Positions 47,137-56,599 of a stretch of 64,000 nucleotides of DNA are shown here, in pieces. How positions within the stretch are numbered: the stretch's first letter is position 1; each line of letters begins with the position of its first letter. The position numbers and the translations under genes are program-made. This stretch comes from Paenibacillus luteus (GTDB lineage Bacteria > Bacillota > Bacilli > Paenibacillales > Paenibacillaceae). The stretch covers positions 62,001 to 126,000 of the forward strand of contig NZ_SKCD01000016.1 in NCBI RefSeq assembly GCF_006542765.1, in the 5' to 3' direction. Under the pieces are notes generated by a model. It saw nothing but the letters and a program-made list of their open reading frames with translations. It made no database searches and was not told the origin of the DNA.

Positions 47137-48816
47137 ATGTTCAAACCCTATCCGCCATTGCTTAGGCAATACCCGACATTCATTAAAATATCACTGTTAA
47201 TTCTCTCAACCACTATTATCGTCATGCTCATGTACAGCTACAGCATTCAATCCAGCTTGAATACGGTTCGTGAAGATATACAAGCCAACAATCTGAATCG
47301 CATCCGATTTGCTGTGAGCAGTCTGGATTATAATGTAGAGCAGCTGTCCATGCTGGCAGCCGCGCTGGAGACTGATTCCAAGGTCGCTCTTCTGCCTTCC
47401 GTTGATTTGCTGGATAGCTTTGAGCAGATCGTTCTGATTAAAGACTTGACGGAAAAGATGAATCTTCAAAGCTTCTCAGAGGGCTGGAATAATCGGGTAG
47501 CCATCTATTCTACTGTCCTGAACACGTGGATCGGCACGTCCCCTACCTGGGCAGCACCGATCCTTGGCGAAAACAGCAATGATTGGGTGATGGATTCCTC
47601 GCTTCAAACCTTCGCCTTATACCGTTATCATGATGGATTTACCATCCAGGTGGCATTCCCTCAAACGAATATAACGGATATGCTTAACCGGGCGATTATT
47701 GACAGTAATGATGCTTTTTTCTTCAAGGAAGGTAGCCCGATTCTCCTAAATGATCATTCTGATGAACCGAAAGTACAAAAGCTGCTTCATCTTCTTGCCC
47801 CGAGACTGCATCAGTCTGAAGGCACAGAAACCTTGTCCATTGGCAATATCTCCTATATGGTCAATTACTTGCGTTCCGAGACGCTTGGCTGGTATATGAT
47901 TGACTATGTACCGCTTGATGAGGCGCTGCAGCCCATTATCAAAACGCAAAATACGTTCTATCTCGCCTGTATCATCCTGCTGCTGGCCAGCATTCTGACG
48001 ATTTTGTTTCTTTATCGCAAGGTGCAATTGCCCATCGTCACATTGCTGAAGGGGGTGCGCTTGCTTAAACACGGAGATTTTTCCTATAGAATCAAACGGT
48101 CCAGTCAAAATGAATTTGATATCCTGTACGGGAGCTTCAATGACATGGCCAGCCAGATCGAAGATTTGATCGAAAAGGTGTACAAAGAAAAAATAGTATC
48201 GCGGGAGGCCATGGTCAAACAACTTCAAGCGCAAATTAATCCTCATTTTCTGTATAACTGCCTGTTCTTTATCAATAATATGACACGGCTCGGCAATGAG
48301 GAGGCGGTCACCGCGATGACACAAAATCTCGCTGAATATTTTCGATATACAACCCGGCTGAACGAACCGGTCACTACATTGGAGAAGGAAATAGCCGTTG
48401 TCGAGAACTACATGAGTATTCAAAGTCTCCGGATAGAGCGGCTGCAATATAACATTTCCATACCAGAATCGATGAGAACGCTCCGTATCCCCAAGCTTCT
48501 CATTCAACCGCTCGTGGAGAACAGTGTTGTACACGGCATCGAGAACAAGCGGAGTGCAGGCATTGTCAGCGTGATAGGTTTCGAGACTGAAACACAATAC
48601 CGAATCAGCATCGAAGATGACGGCAAGGGACTGAGTCGCGAAGAAATCGGCGCCCTAGCCGTTCGCATAAAGCTTCCGCTTGACGATTCTATGGGTTGTG
48701 CGCTGTGGAATATTCAGCAGCGAATGATCATTCACTTCGAGTCGCCATCTGGTATTGAATTTGCCTGCAACGCAAGCGGTGGACTAACGGTCACGTTGTT
48801 TTGGCCTAAACCATAA
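47137..48816 (+). CDS. YesM-type sensor histidine kinase
   Basis: 559-residue membrane kinase: TM1 ~18-36 (ISLLILSTTIIVMLMYSYS), an extracellular sensor of ~230 residues, TM2 ~275-293 (YLACIILLLASILTILFLY), HAMP, and the kinase core with His370 in QINPHFLYNCLF, PLVENSVVHG and EDDGKGLS. The G2 region (MGCALWNIQQRM) is less glycine-rich than usual. AAAGGAATCGG precedes the ATG. The regulator follows by 29 bp. It presumably senses the sugar imported by the divergent ABC system (inference). Confidence 0.92.
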   Translation: MFKPYPPLLRQYPTFIKISLLILSTTIIVMLMYSYSIQSSLNTVREDIQANNLNRIRFAVSSLDYNVEQLSMLAAALETDSKVALLPSVDLLDSFEQIVLIKDLTEKMNLQSFSEGWNNRVAIYSTVLNTWIGTSPTWAAPILGENSNDWVMDSSLQTFALYRYHDGFTIQVAFPQTNITDMLNRAIIDSNDAFFFKEGSPILLNDHSDEPKVQKLLHLLAPRLHQSEGTETLSIGNISYMVNYLRSETLGWYMIDYVPLDEALQPIIKTQNTFYLACIILLLASILTILFLYRKVQLPIVTLLKGVRLLKHGDFSYRIKRSSQNEFDILYGSFNDMASQIEDLIEKVYKEKIVSREAMVKQLQAQINPHFLYNCLFFINNMTRLGNEEAVTAMTQNLAEYFRYTTRLNEPVTTLEKEIAVVENYMSIQSLRIERLQYNISIPESMRTLRIPKLLIQPLVENSVVHGIENKRSAGIVSVIGFETETQYRISIEDDGKGLSREEIGALAVRIKLPLDDSMGCALWNIQQRMIIHFESPSGIEFACNASGGLTVTLFWPKP

Positions 48817-48845
48817 AGTTACTTAGATAAAAAGGAGGAATCTCC

Positions 48846-50444
48846 ATGTACCAGCTATTAATTGTAGATGATGAGCACTCCGTCGTGGACAGCCTCGCCT
48901 TTACCATTCCGTGGAGCGATTATGGCATTGAAACAGTCTATCCTGCCTATTCGGCAGAAGAAGCACTGCACATTGCAGCCAATCATACGATCGATATCAT
49001 GATTACCGATATTCGCATGCCAGAAATGGACGGACTTGAGCTCATCTATCAGCTCCGCCGCTTGTCCAAAAAAATCCGCTGCATCATCCTCTCTGGGCAT
49101 GACGAGTTTGAATATGCTCAGAGAGCAATCAGCTATGGCACTGAAAGTTATCTGCTCAAACCGGTAGACATCGGACAATTAATTAAATCAGTGCAAGCAA
49201 TCGTTTCCTCCATTGAACAGGAATGGATAGAACTCAGCTCTCATCAGCGTCTTAAGCACGCCATGCACACTAACCTTCCACTGCTACAGGATCGATTGCT
49301 GAACGAGCTCATTCAGCAGAAGCCGATTAGCGAGGATGCGCTTCAGGAAAGGCTATCACTGCTTAACCTCTCCTTCCAAATGGGTGATCCGTTTGTTATG
49401 ATGCTCGTTAGACTGGATGAACAGTTTGCAGAATACGACTTCGATTCTCTTTCACTTCTGGAATATGCGGTTACGAATATTGCACAGGAAGTATTTCAGG
49501 ATTTGTTTGAGCTTTGGCATTGCACAACGGATGCTGGCTATCTGGTCTTTCTGATTAGAAGCAGAGAGCAAGAAGCTTTAACTTTAATCGATTCGTCAGC
49601 AGTCAAGCTGCAAAATCATGTACAGCGTTTTCTAAAGGGCTCGCTCACAATCTGCATTAGCGGAACAAAATCATTTCCCGATCATATCCAGGGCACTTAT
49701 CACAAAAGCGTAATCTCCATCCAACGCAACGCAGGGGGACACAAAAGTTACTTCCTGAGGACAGATGAAGCTGCCATTGAACCTGAAGAGTATAAGCTCC
49801 CTCCCTTATATGATCTCCCTCTTCTGCCTAATTTACTGGAATCAGGAAAATGGGATAAAGCGCTAGGCATTCTTAACCGGGCACTTGGCATGAATACGGA
49901 GTACGAACCTACACACGACCAGTTACTGGCTATCGTGTTGCTGGTTTCATCATCGCTGGCTATGACCTTTTCGATGCAAAACGGTTCATTGGAGGAGCAA
50001 TTAGGAGAAGAGTTCAACCTGCTGCTTCGCAAGAAAAGCCATTTGTCGCGACAGCGGGTTTGGGAGTGGGCAGAGAAAATCGTTATCGGGCTAAGGGACC
50101 AATCGGCTACACAGTTAGAGGATTCGCACCAACGGATTGCCTCTAAGGTACAAAGCTTTATCGATGAGCATTTGGCTGAAGGCATCTCTCTGCAAACCGT
50201 GGCGGATTATATCGGCCTGCATCCTGTCTACCTCTCCAAAGTATATAAAACCGTAACCGGCGAGACCATTGGTGATTATCTTTATACCGTTCGCATGGAA
50301 CGCGCTGCCTACCTCTTAAAACATTCAGATTTGAAAATTGGCGATGTCAGCAGTCAAATCGGTTTCCTTGCAGCTCCGCATTTTATTAAAATATTTAAAA
50401 AGCATTACGGCGCTACTCCGCAAGAGTACCGAAATAAAACATAA
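48846..50444 (+). CDS. YesN-type response regulator, AraC family
   Basis: 532 residues: receiver with LLIVDDEH, Asp55 in IMITDIRMPEMDG and Lys in LLKPVDI; ~290-residue middle; C-terminal AraC domain (ISLQTVADYIGLHPVYLSKV, IGDVSSQIGFLAAPHFIKIF, GATPQEYRN). AAAAGGAGGAATCTCC before the ATG. It is the best candidate to bind the two-site direct repeats found in front of the permease, binding protein, MFS and GH78 genes of this locus: AraC-type dimers commonly bind direct repeats spaced by two helical turns (family knowledge). Confidence 0.92.
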   Translation: MYQLLIVDDEHSVVDSLAFTIPWSDYGIETVYPAYSAEEALHIAANHTIDIMITDIRMPEMDGLELIYQLRRLSKKIRCIILSGHDEFEYAQRAISYGTESYLLKPVDIGQLIKSVQAIVSSIEQEWIELSSHQRLKHAMHTNLPLLQDRLLNELIQQKPISEDALQERLSLLNLSFQMGDPFVMMLVRLDEQFAEYDFDSLSLLEYAVTNIAQEVFQDLFELWHCTTDAGYLVFLIRSREQEALTLIDSSAVKLQNHVQRFLKGSLTICISGTKSFPDHIQGTYHKSVISIQRNAGGHKSYFLRTDEAAIEPEEYKLPPLYDLPLLPNLLESGKWDKALGILNRALGMNTEYEPTHDQLLAIVLLVSSSLAMTFSMQNGSLEEQLGEEFNLLLRKKSHLSRQRVWEWAEKIVIGLRDQSATQLEDSHQRIASKVQSFIDEHLAEGISLQTVADYIGLHPVYLSKVYKTVTGETIGDYLYTVRMERAAYLLKHSDLKIGDVSSQIGFLAAPHFIKIFKKHYGATPQEYRNKT

Positions 50445-50449
50445 AAAAG

Positions 50450-50489
50450 GAGCCTGCTATCCGTAACGCTATTGGATAGCAGGCTCTTT
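50450..50489. terminator. Bidirectional terminator between convergent genes
   Basis: A 13-bp stem GAGCCTGCTATCC / GGATAGCAGGCTC with an 11-nt loop, T-run on + and a longer T-run (from AAAAAA) on -. It serves the response regulator and the GH78 gene. Confidence 0.88.
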
Positions 50490-50511
50490 CATTAATATGA
50501 TCATCGTTTCA

Positions 50512-53349
50512 TTAACTAATCGCTATTTCTCCTAAAGCCTTGTCCATGTCATTTAATTGCTCTTCGGTTGCTTCGTAGCCCGGATAGGTCGCTAAATCTC
50601 TAATTGAAGCCGCACCCATCGGTCCGGCCATACCAGGTGTCATGGAGACGGCCACAGGTAAGAATTCGACAAGAATTGCTTTGGCTTCCTGAACGCCCAG
50701 AAGCTCGTCAATGCTGGTTCGAGTACTGAAAGTTTTCTTATAGGGCTTGCTTGGTAGGTATGACACTTCATAGCTTCCACTCGCAAGCAGAAGGCTGACC
50801 TCATCCCCGGCCTGTTTCCCCTCTATTCCGCTCTCCTCCAGCTTTATGCCGTTGATTAACACATTCGAGACCACGCCATCAGGCAATAAGACGGTTGCGG
50901 TTGCATGGAAAGGAATCGTGAAATGAAAGGCAAGCTTGCCAACTTCGTCAATGGACCACTCGCTTCGGTACAATCCTGCAGCTGTATTCACACTCGCTTT
51001 GGCCCAATGAAGTCGCTGATCCGGCTGTGGTGCGATTACGGCGTGTCTGAAGCCAGGCTTTTCTTCCGTCGGATTAAGTCCGGCTACGTGTCGGTACATC
51101 CACTCCACGACCGCTCCGTAAGCGTAGTGATTAAGTGAATTCATGCCGGTGCTGCTAATAGAGCCATCTGGAAGAATAGAATTCCATCGCTCCCATATCG
51201 TCGTAGCGCCAAGCTCGACAGCGTAGAGCCAGCTTGGATAATCATTATTGAGCAGCAGCGTATACGCAATATCATTGCTGCCTTCTGCAGACAAAACACG
51301 ATTCAAATAGGGGGTGCCTACGAAGCCGGTCCGCAGATGATGGTTATCCGCGCGCATGCGCATACGCAAATCGCCAGCTATGCGGGCGTGAAACTCCTCT
51401 GGAACTAGGTTCATAAATAAAGCGACCGCATATCCGGTTTGGGTATCGACTGCAAATCGTCCATTCGTGGTAAAAAACTCGTCTTTGATCGCCGCCCGGA
51501 TTTCCGTAGCGAGCTGCTCATACCGTTCGGCAACCTTCACACTCTCCAATACCCTTGCAGCCTTTGCGACCAACTCGGTCGAATAGCAGTAATACGCGCT
51601 TGCGATCAGATGCGTATCCGTGCCGCCCATAGGAGTGTCTGGATTCGACCCATCAAGCGCAAGCCAATCCCCGAAATGAAAACCGGTTGTCCACAACCGT
51701 TTACCGCCTGATTCCTCATCTGTTCTTTGGATATAATCCACCCAACTGCGCATGCTTTCGAATTGTTGCTCGAGAATCGCTTTATCACCGGAATGCAAAT
51801 AAACATTCCATGGTATGATCGTAGCGGCATCGCCCCAGGCGCTGGAGCCGCCCCCAGGGACTATGCCAGCCGGTACCACCATCGGCACCATGCCGTCCCG
51901 GTCCTTCTGCTCCTGGTACAAATCATAGCCGAATTTGCTGAAGAATGCGTATGAATCCATATTAAAACAAGCTGTACCCGAGAACACCTGAGCATCTCCG
52001 GTCCAGCCCATCCGCTCGTCACGCTGTGGACAATCCGTCGGTGTGTCGAGAAAATTACCTTTTTGTCCCCAAAGCGCATTCAGAAACAACCGGTTGACTT
52101 GCGGGTTGTTCGTCTCGAAATGGCCTGTCTGCTCCATATCCGAATAAACGACACAGCCTGTAAAGTCCTTCACGTCAAGCTCTCCATACCATCCTTCCAC
52201 TTTTACGTAACGGAACCCATAGAAGGTAAAGTAAGGGCGCACAATTGCTTCCTCGCCATTTGCAGTGTACACATATTCTGCCTCGGCTGTACGAAGGTTA
52301 TCTCGATAGAAATTCCCGTTTTGCAGCACTTCGCCATACTGAAGGCGAATCATAGTTCCTGCTGGAGCGTTCGTCCGGAACTGCAGCCAGCCGACCATAT
52401 TCTGACCCAAATCGATAACCATTTCACCCGCTGGAGTAGTCAGAATCTGAGTCGGCTCAATCTGTTCCTTTACCACCACTGGTAAGCTGAGACGTGCCAT
52501 AAGTCGATCATAGCCCAAATCAGTTTCCTTCACATGATACACACTTGAATCTACAAATGTAGCGTCATACTTCTCACCATCATAAATGTTGCTTTCAAGA
52601 ACCTTGCTTTTACGTGCAGACCAGCTTTGATCGGTTCCAATCACTTGCGTGGACCCGTCCTTGAAAGACACTACAATTTCCGCAAGCAGCACAAATTCGT
52701 CCCCATAAATATTCTCTGCTCCTCCATCGAAACCGAAGCGTCCCTTGTACCAGCCGTTTCCAAGGCTTACTTCAATCTTGTTCTCTCCGCCTTGTAGCAG
52801 TGTTGTCACGTCATAAGTCTGATATTGCAGCCATTTATGATAAGCATTGTACAAAGGGGTTAAGTACTCTTCGCCGGCTTTGATGCCATTCAGTTCCATT
52901 TCGTACAATCCCAATCCGCATACGTATGCGCGTGCTGATGAGATATCTCCAACTAGATTAAATGTATGGAAAAGAACAGGATGTATCTGCTTGTCCAATT
53001 CGGGCGATATCCACTTGGCCGTCCAAGCCTCATCCAGCTTGGCAGTTTCGAACCAGGCCGGCTCGCTTGTTGCCGTCTCCCCGTTATCCGCCCACACAGT
53101 AACCCGCCAAAAGTAGCGAGTACGAGGCAGCAGCTCTGCATTCCATTCATAGGAGAGACTATCAATATCGGTTGATTGACCGCTGTCGAAGATAACTGCC
53201 GAAAATTCTTCATCCAGAGCGACCTGAATTTGTGCAGCTGTCTGCTTCTTGGCAGAAGTATCTGTTACAACGTAGGAGAAACGTGGTTTGTCAAAAGTAA
53301 AACCTAACGGATTGACGATACGGTTCGTTTTTAAATTTATAATTTGCAT
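50512..53349 (-). CDS. GH78 alpha-L-rhamnosidase (third) with C-terminal recurrent domain
   Basis: 945-residue cytoplasmic GH78 enzyme. N-terminal LKTNRIVNPLGFTFDKPRFS, concanavalin-like VIDLGQNMVGWLQFR, acid motif DCPQRDERMGWTGDAQVF near residue 443 and base motif TTIWERWNSILPDGS. After the usual C-terminal beta domain and a short basic linker, the last ~72 residues (SIDELLGVQEAKAILVEFLP, SIRDLATYPGYEATEEQLND) form the recurrent helical domain, absent from the other two GH78 proteins. It has its own promoter with the two-site operator and stands alone between terminators. Confidence 0.92.
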   Translation of the reverse strand: MQIINLKTNRIVNPLGFTFDKPRFSYVVTDTSAKKQTAAQIQVALDEEFSAVIFDSGQSTDIDSLSYEWNAELLPRTRYFWRVTVWADNGETATSEPAWFETAKLDEAWTAKWISPELDKQIHPVLFHTFNLVGDISSARAYVCGLGLYEMELNGIKAGEEYLTPLYNAYHKWLQYQTYDVTTLLQGGENKIEVSLGNGWYKGRFGFDGGAENIYGDEFVLLAEIVVSFKDGSTQVIGTDQSWSARKSKVLESNIYDGEKYDATFVDSSVYHVKETDLGYDRLMARLSLPVVVKEQIEPTQILTTPAGEMVIDLGQNMVGWLQFRTNAPAGTMIRLQYGEVLQNGNFYRDNLRTAEAEYVYTANGEEAIVRPYFTFYGFRYVKVEGWYGELDVKDFTGCVVYSDMEQTGHFETNNPQVNRLFLNALWGQKGNFLDTPTDCPQRDERMGWTGDAQVFSGTACFNMDSYAFFSKFGYDLYQEQKDRDGMVPMVVPAGIVPGGGSSAWGDAATIIPWNVYLHSGDKAILEQQFESMRSWVDYIQRTDEESGGKRLWTTGFHFGDWLALDGSNPDTPMGGTDTHLIASAYYCYSTELVAKAARVLESVKVAERYEQLATEIRAAIKDEFFTTNGRFAVDTQTGYAVALFMNLVPEEFHARIAGDLRMRMRADNHHLRTGFVGTPYLNRVLSAEGSNDIAYTLLLNNDYPSWLYAVELGATTIWERWNSILPDGSISSTGMNSLNHYAYGAVVEWMYRHVAGLNPTEEKPGFRHAVIAPQPDQRLHWAKASVNTAAGLYRSEWSIDEVGKLAFHFTIPFHATATVLLPDGVVSNVLINGIKLEESGIEGKQAGDEVSLLLASGSYEVSYLPSKPYKKTFSTRTSIDELLGVQEAKAILVEFLPVAVSMTPGMAGPMGAASIRDLATYPGYEATEEQLNDMDKALGEIAIS

Positions 53350-53390
53350 AAGTCAAATCCTCTCTGCTTGAAATCATCCCTATCTACTTT

Positions 53391-53447
53391 ATTGTACAGA
53401 AATTAATTAGCCACTTGTATAACGCGATATTAAGGTAGCATAACGAT
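53391..53447 (-). promoter_or_regulatory. GH78 promoter with two-site operator
   Basis: Reading toward the gene: distal ATCGTTATGC, 21 bp later proximal CGCGTTATAC, 20 bp, then -10 TACAAT about 42 bp before the ATG. No separate -35. Confidence 0.65.
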
Positions 53448-53505
53448 TTCTTACTCTGACCCGTTATAAGAAGCTTCACCTTATTTCACCACCCTAGTCA
53501 TGCAA

Positions 53506-53539
53506 AAATCCCGATACAGCTGGGCTGTTATCGGGATTT
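53506..53539 (-). terminator. Terminator of the SDR gene
   Basis: An 11-bp stem AAATCCCGATA / TATCGGGATTT with a 12-nt loop and a T-run on the minus strand, 22 bp past the SDR stop. Confidence 0.88.
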
Positions 53540-53560
53540 CTCGTCAAATATTTTGAAAGC

Positions 53561-54589
53561 CTACAGCGTCAAACCGCCATCAACCAGAATAATAGAGCCA
53601 GTCATATAGCTTGAAGCATCGGAAGCGAGGAACGCCACGACATTCGCTAATTCTTCAGGTTCGGCATACCGTCCCATCCTCATGTTCGGAAATTCCTCTG
53701 GCAAATAGCCGCTTTCCTGAAGCTGCTGTGGCACGCTTGCTGTAATACCAGTCGCTACGCCGCCCGGGCAAATCGCGTTCACTCTGATACCCTTCTTCAC
53801 ATATTCAAGCGCAGCTCCCTTTGTCAAACCAACTACGCCATGCTTGCTCGCGGTATACGCTGCAAGACTATGCTCCGCACGTACGCCTGTCGTTGAAGCG
53901 GTGTTAATGATACTGCCATAGCCTTGCTTCTCCATCACGCTCAAAGCAAACTTCATGCCAAGAAAAACACCTTTAAGATTCACATTGATGATGCGGTCGA
54001 AATGCTCTTCGTCAATATCCTGAAGCAGTGAAAAGTTCTGGATGATGCCTGCATTATTGAAGAGGCAGTCAATTTTCCCATGAGCTTCAAGCGTCGCTTC
54101 AATGTATCGCTGGACATCCGCGCTTTTCGATACATCCGCTTGTACAAAGATCCCTTCTCCTCCCTGTTCCTTGATCATGCGAAGCGTTTCCTGACCGGCT
54201 TCCTCATTAAAATCGACAACCGTAACCTTGGCCCCAACTGCAGCCAGCAGAAGCGCACTAGCTCTTCCTATTCCTCCAGCTGCTCCAGTAACGATGATTA
54301 CTTTCCCCGCATGAGATAGTGAACCGACAGGGGCGGTCATCGGTGCGGCTGAAGCCGATTGGGAAGAAGCTTGTACAATATTCACTGAAGCCAGATCAGC
54401 TTTCAAAGCGCCCAGCCTATCTTTAGGCAAATTGACCTGCGGGATTGCAGCCAATTGGTCCAGTGTGTGCATAGACGCCATCTTGAATGTTGGCTCATTA
54501 ACAAACTCAGGCAAATGCTTGGCCAGAATAGCAGCCGATTGTTCATAGGCCAGAAGCTCGCCAATTGTCCATTTTTCATTATAAGACAT
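53561..54589 (-). CDS. SDR-family oxidoreductase with N-terminal recurrent domain
   Basis: NAD(P)-dependent short-chain dehydrogenase (glucose/3-oxoacyl reductase-like). Residues 1-~72 are the recurrent helical domain (TIGELLAYEQSAAILAKHLP, TLDQLAAIPQVNLPKDRLGA), then an Ala/Ser linker, then a classical SDR fold (~95-342): TGAAGGIGRA cofactor loop, NNAG, catalytic Tyr-Lys in YTASK (~243) and the C-terminal SSYMTGSIILVDGG. Normal SDRs are ~250 residues, so the first 90 are an addition. AGGAGGTAATTTTAT before the ATG. A TetR-type regulator is divergent with an operator over the transcription start, so this gene is separately controlled. Substrate unknown; a sugar or aldose released by the locus is plausible. 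Confidence 0.9.
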   Translation of the reverse strand: MSYNEKWTIGELLAYEQSAAILAKHLPEFVNEPTFKMASMHTLDQLAAIPQVNLPKDRLGALKADLASVNIVQASSQSASAAPMTAPVGSLSHAGKVIIVTGAAGGIGRASALLLAAVGAKVTVVDFNEEAGQETLRMIKEQGGEGIFVQADVSKSADVQRYIEATLEAHGKIDCLFNNAGIIQNFSLLQDIDEEHFDRIINVNLKGVFLGMKFALSVMEKQGYGSIINTASTTGVRAEHSLAAYTASKHGVVGLTKGAALEYVKKGIRVNAICPGGVATGITASVPQQLQESGYLPEEFPNMRMGRYAEPEELANVVAFLASDASSYMTGSIILVDGGLTL

Positions 54590-54622
54590 ATAAAATTACC
54601 TCCTGATAATAGAAAAAAATTT

Positions 54623-54645
54623 AAGTGATAGTAATACTATCACTT
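54623..54645. promoter_or_regulatory. TetR-type operator in the SDR/TetR divergent region
   Basis: AAGTGATAGT-N3-ACTATCACTT, perfect 10-bp arms. It lies just downstream of the SDR -10 box, so a bound repressor would block initiation. Confidence 0.8.
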
Positions 54646-54653
54646 AGATATTA

Positions 54654-54682
54654 AAGATATCATTTTATTCCATTCTATTCAA
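54654..54682 (-). promoter_or_regulatory. Promoter of the SDR gene
   Basis: On the minus strand TTGAAT, 17 bp, TATCTT; the predicted transcription start falls at the edge of the TetR-type operator. Confidence 0.5.
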
Positions 54683-54779
54683 CTCCAAAAGATTCATTTC
54701 AAAACTCAGCTAAATTGACAGATGCTATTAAGTTTGTTAGCATTTCTACACAATCAATCAAGCAGGATGGGGAAGTGAA

Positions 54780-55445
54780 ATGTTGAACGCAAAGAGCAGA
54801 TACGAGCAGGAACGCAGCAGCATCAAATCAATGCGCGAGGAAAGCATTATGGAAGCAGCAAAAAAGTTGTTTGTCCGCAAGGGCTTCGATAAAACAACGA
54901 TGCAGGAAATTGCGGATGAAGTGCCGCTCGGCATCGCCACTGTCTTTCGTTATTATCCGAAAAAAGAGAAGCTGATTATTGCGGTTGCAAGCGCCATTAT
55001 CTCTTCCCAGTCGGAAGCCTTCCACTCTGTGACCGAAATGAACGGTACCTGCATGGACAAACTCCGCGCGCTATTTGATCTTTTTATTTCCTTCCATCAG
55101 GAGGAGCACCGCGAGAACATACAACTGATTGAAGCCTTTGAAAGCTGGGCTTCCCTATCTCATGAGCAGGTAGATATGCTGGAGGAATATCATTCGATTT
55201 TCGAGAGCAACAAACAGCTCTTTAAAACCATTATCGAACAGGATAGCCACGACGGTTCCATTCGCAACGATATTTCCGTCGATGATACCTTAATGACCAT
55301 GATCAACGTATTCGGCAGCTTTGCCAAAAAAGTATCCATGTCCTACAATTTAGTCATATTTAAAGAAACTACAGAAACAACTGATCAACTGCATGTATTG
55401 AAGAACGTATTTCTGGATTATTTGAAGCCACCGGGCAAAGAATGA
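54780..55445 (+). CDS. TetR/AcrR-family transcriptional regulator
   Basis: 221 residues. The N-terminal helix-turn-helix (~18-65: ESIMEAAKKLFVRKGFDKTT, MQEIADEVPLGIATVFRYYP) is typical; the helical C-terminal domain is the ligand and dimer part. Divergent from the SDR gene, with a near-perfect palindrome between them; likely represses the SDR gene and perhaps itself. The ligand is not evident. Confidence 0.9.
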   Translation: MLNAKSRYEQERSSIKSMREESIMEAAKKLFVRKGFDKTTMQEIADEVPLGIATVFRYYPKKEKLIIAVASAIISSQSEAFHSVTEMNGTCMDKLRALFDLFISFHQEEHRENIQLIEAFESWASLSHEQVDMLEEYHSIFESNKQLFKTIIEQDSHDGSIRNDISVDDTLMTMINVFGSFAKKVSMSYNLVIFKETTETTDQLHVLKNVFLDYLKPPGKE

Positions 55446-55510
55446 TGTAAGGGGCTTTTTTTTCTGTCCATACACAGTATTCAGAAAATAGCAGCGGCGG
55501 TTTATGGATG

Positions 55511-55560
55511 GGAAAGGCGACGTTAAGGAAGCCTAGTGAACGTCGCCTTTTCCTTCTTTT
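55511..55560. terminator. Terminator downstream of TetR gene
   Basis: A 12-bp stem AAAGGCGACGTT / AACGTCGCCTTT with a 14-nt loop, then TTCCTTCTTTTT on +. It also faces the P450 remnant on -. Confidence 0.75.
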
Positions 55561-55625
55561 TCAACATTCTTGGATTCTTTTGAGTTGTCCGTCTCCGGAA
55601 CTGATTCAATTCAAGAAAAATTTCA

Positions 55626-56531
55626 TTAAAATAAAACCGGAATTTCTACTGCTCCCCTGATAATAATTCCTGGGCGCCATTCCAACTGTGATGAATCCAT
55701 TTTCAATCAAAGCTCAGGCATACGATGCAGTATTGTGCTGATGGCAATCTCGCCTTCCAGCCTTGCCAGTGGAGCTCCAAGACAGTAATGAATACCTTTT
55801 CCGAACGCAAGATGTTGATTAGCTTGTCTTGTAATGTCTAGCAAATCGGGATCATGGAAATGCTCTGCATCCCGGTTAGCAGAAGCAAACGATATTAGAA
55901 CCATTTCTCCTTTAAGAATAGATTTCCCTTGAAATTCTATATCTTCCGTCACCCAACTAATATTGCTGACTTCAGCCGGCCCGTTATAACGTAAAATCTC
56001 CTCTATAGCCGAATGAATAAGCTCTGGCTGTTTCAGTAACTTTTCCTTTTGGTCTGGAAACTCAAGCAGAGCAAGCACTCCGTTCCCAATTAGATTAACC
56101 GTAGTTTCATGGCCGGCAATAATCAATACAAATATGAGTGCATACATATCTTGTTCAGACAACTTATCCCCTTGCTCCTCTGCTTTAATTAGATCACTAA
56201 TCAAATCATTTTGAGGATTCTGACGTCGCTCCTTAATCAATCCTTGCAAATAATTGATAAAAGCCTCTACTGCCTTCGCTCCCTCCTCTGTATAGGATGG
56301 ATTGTAGGCTCCCTCCATAACAGTATTGGACCAATATCGAAATTCATCCTGGTCTTGAACCGGCACGCCGAGCATTTCACATATGACGATTATAGGCAAC
56401 GGAAAAGCAAAATCATCGATAAAGTTCATTTTTCCTTTATCTTGCACCTTGTCAAGTAGATAATGACAAATCTTTTCTATACGGCGACGCGGCCCTTCGA
56501 TCATACGCGGGGATAAGCTCCACACGGACAT
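55626..56531 (-). pseudogene. Cytochrome P450 pseudogene (5' truncated, in-frame stop)
   Basis: Heme monooxygenase remnant of the bacterial CYP107/CYP109 type. Visible are the I-helix AGHETT, the K-helix EILRY with ExxR spacing and the heme loop FGKGIHYCLGAPLAR. The open frame stops with TGA (55707-55709) after HRMPEL, but the same frame continues with LKMDSSQLEWRPGIIIRGAV and ends IPVLF-TAA, the normal P450 C-terminus, so one nonsense codon splits it. About 100 N-terminal residues before SPRMIEG are missing; upstream sequence does not resemble a P450 and the frame is closed by TAG near 56592. Confidence 0.85.
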
Positions 56532-56599
56532 ATAATCATGAATGGGAAAGGTTTCTCTCCTTCTAACATGAATGGTGTCACAAACTAGGTCCTACTTTA

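Noticed and set aside
47746..48597. 283-codon open frame on the minus strand
   Set aside because: It lies wholly opposite the third sensor kinase gene, has no recognisable domains and no ribosome site; the kinase reading is certain.
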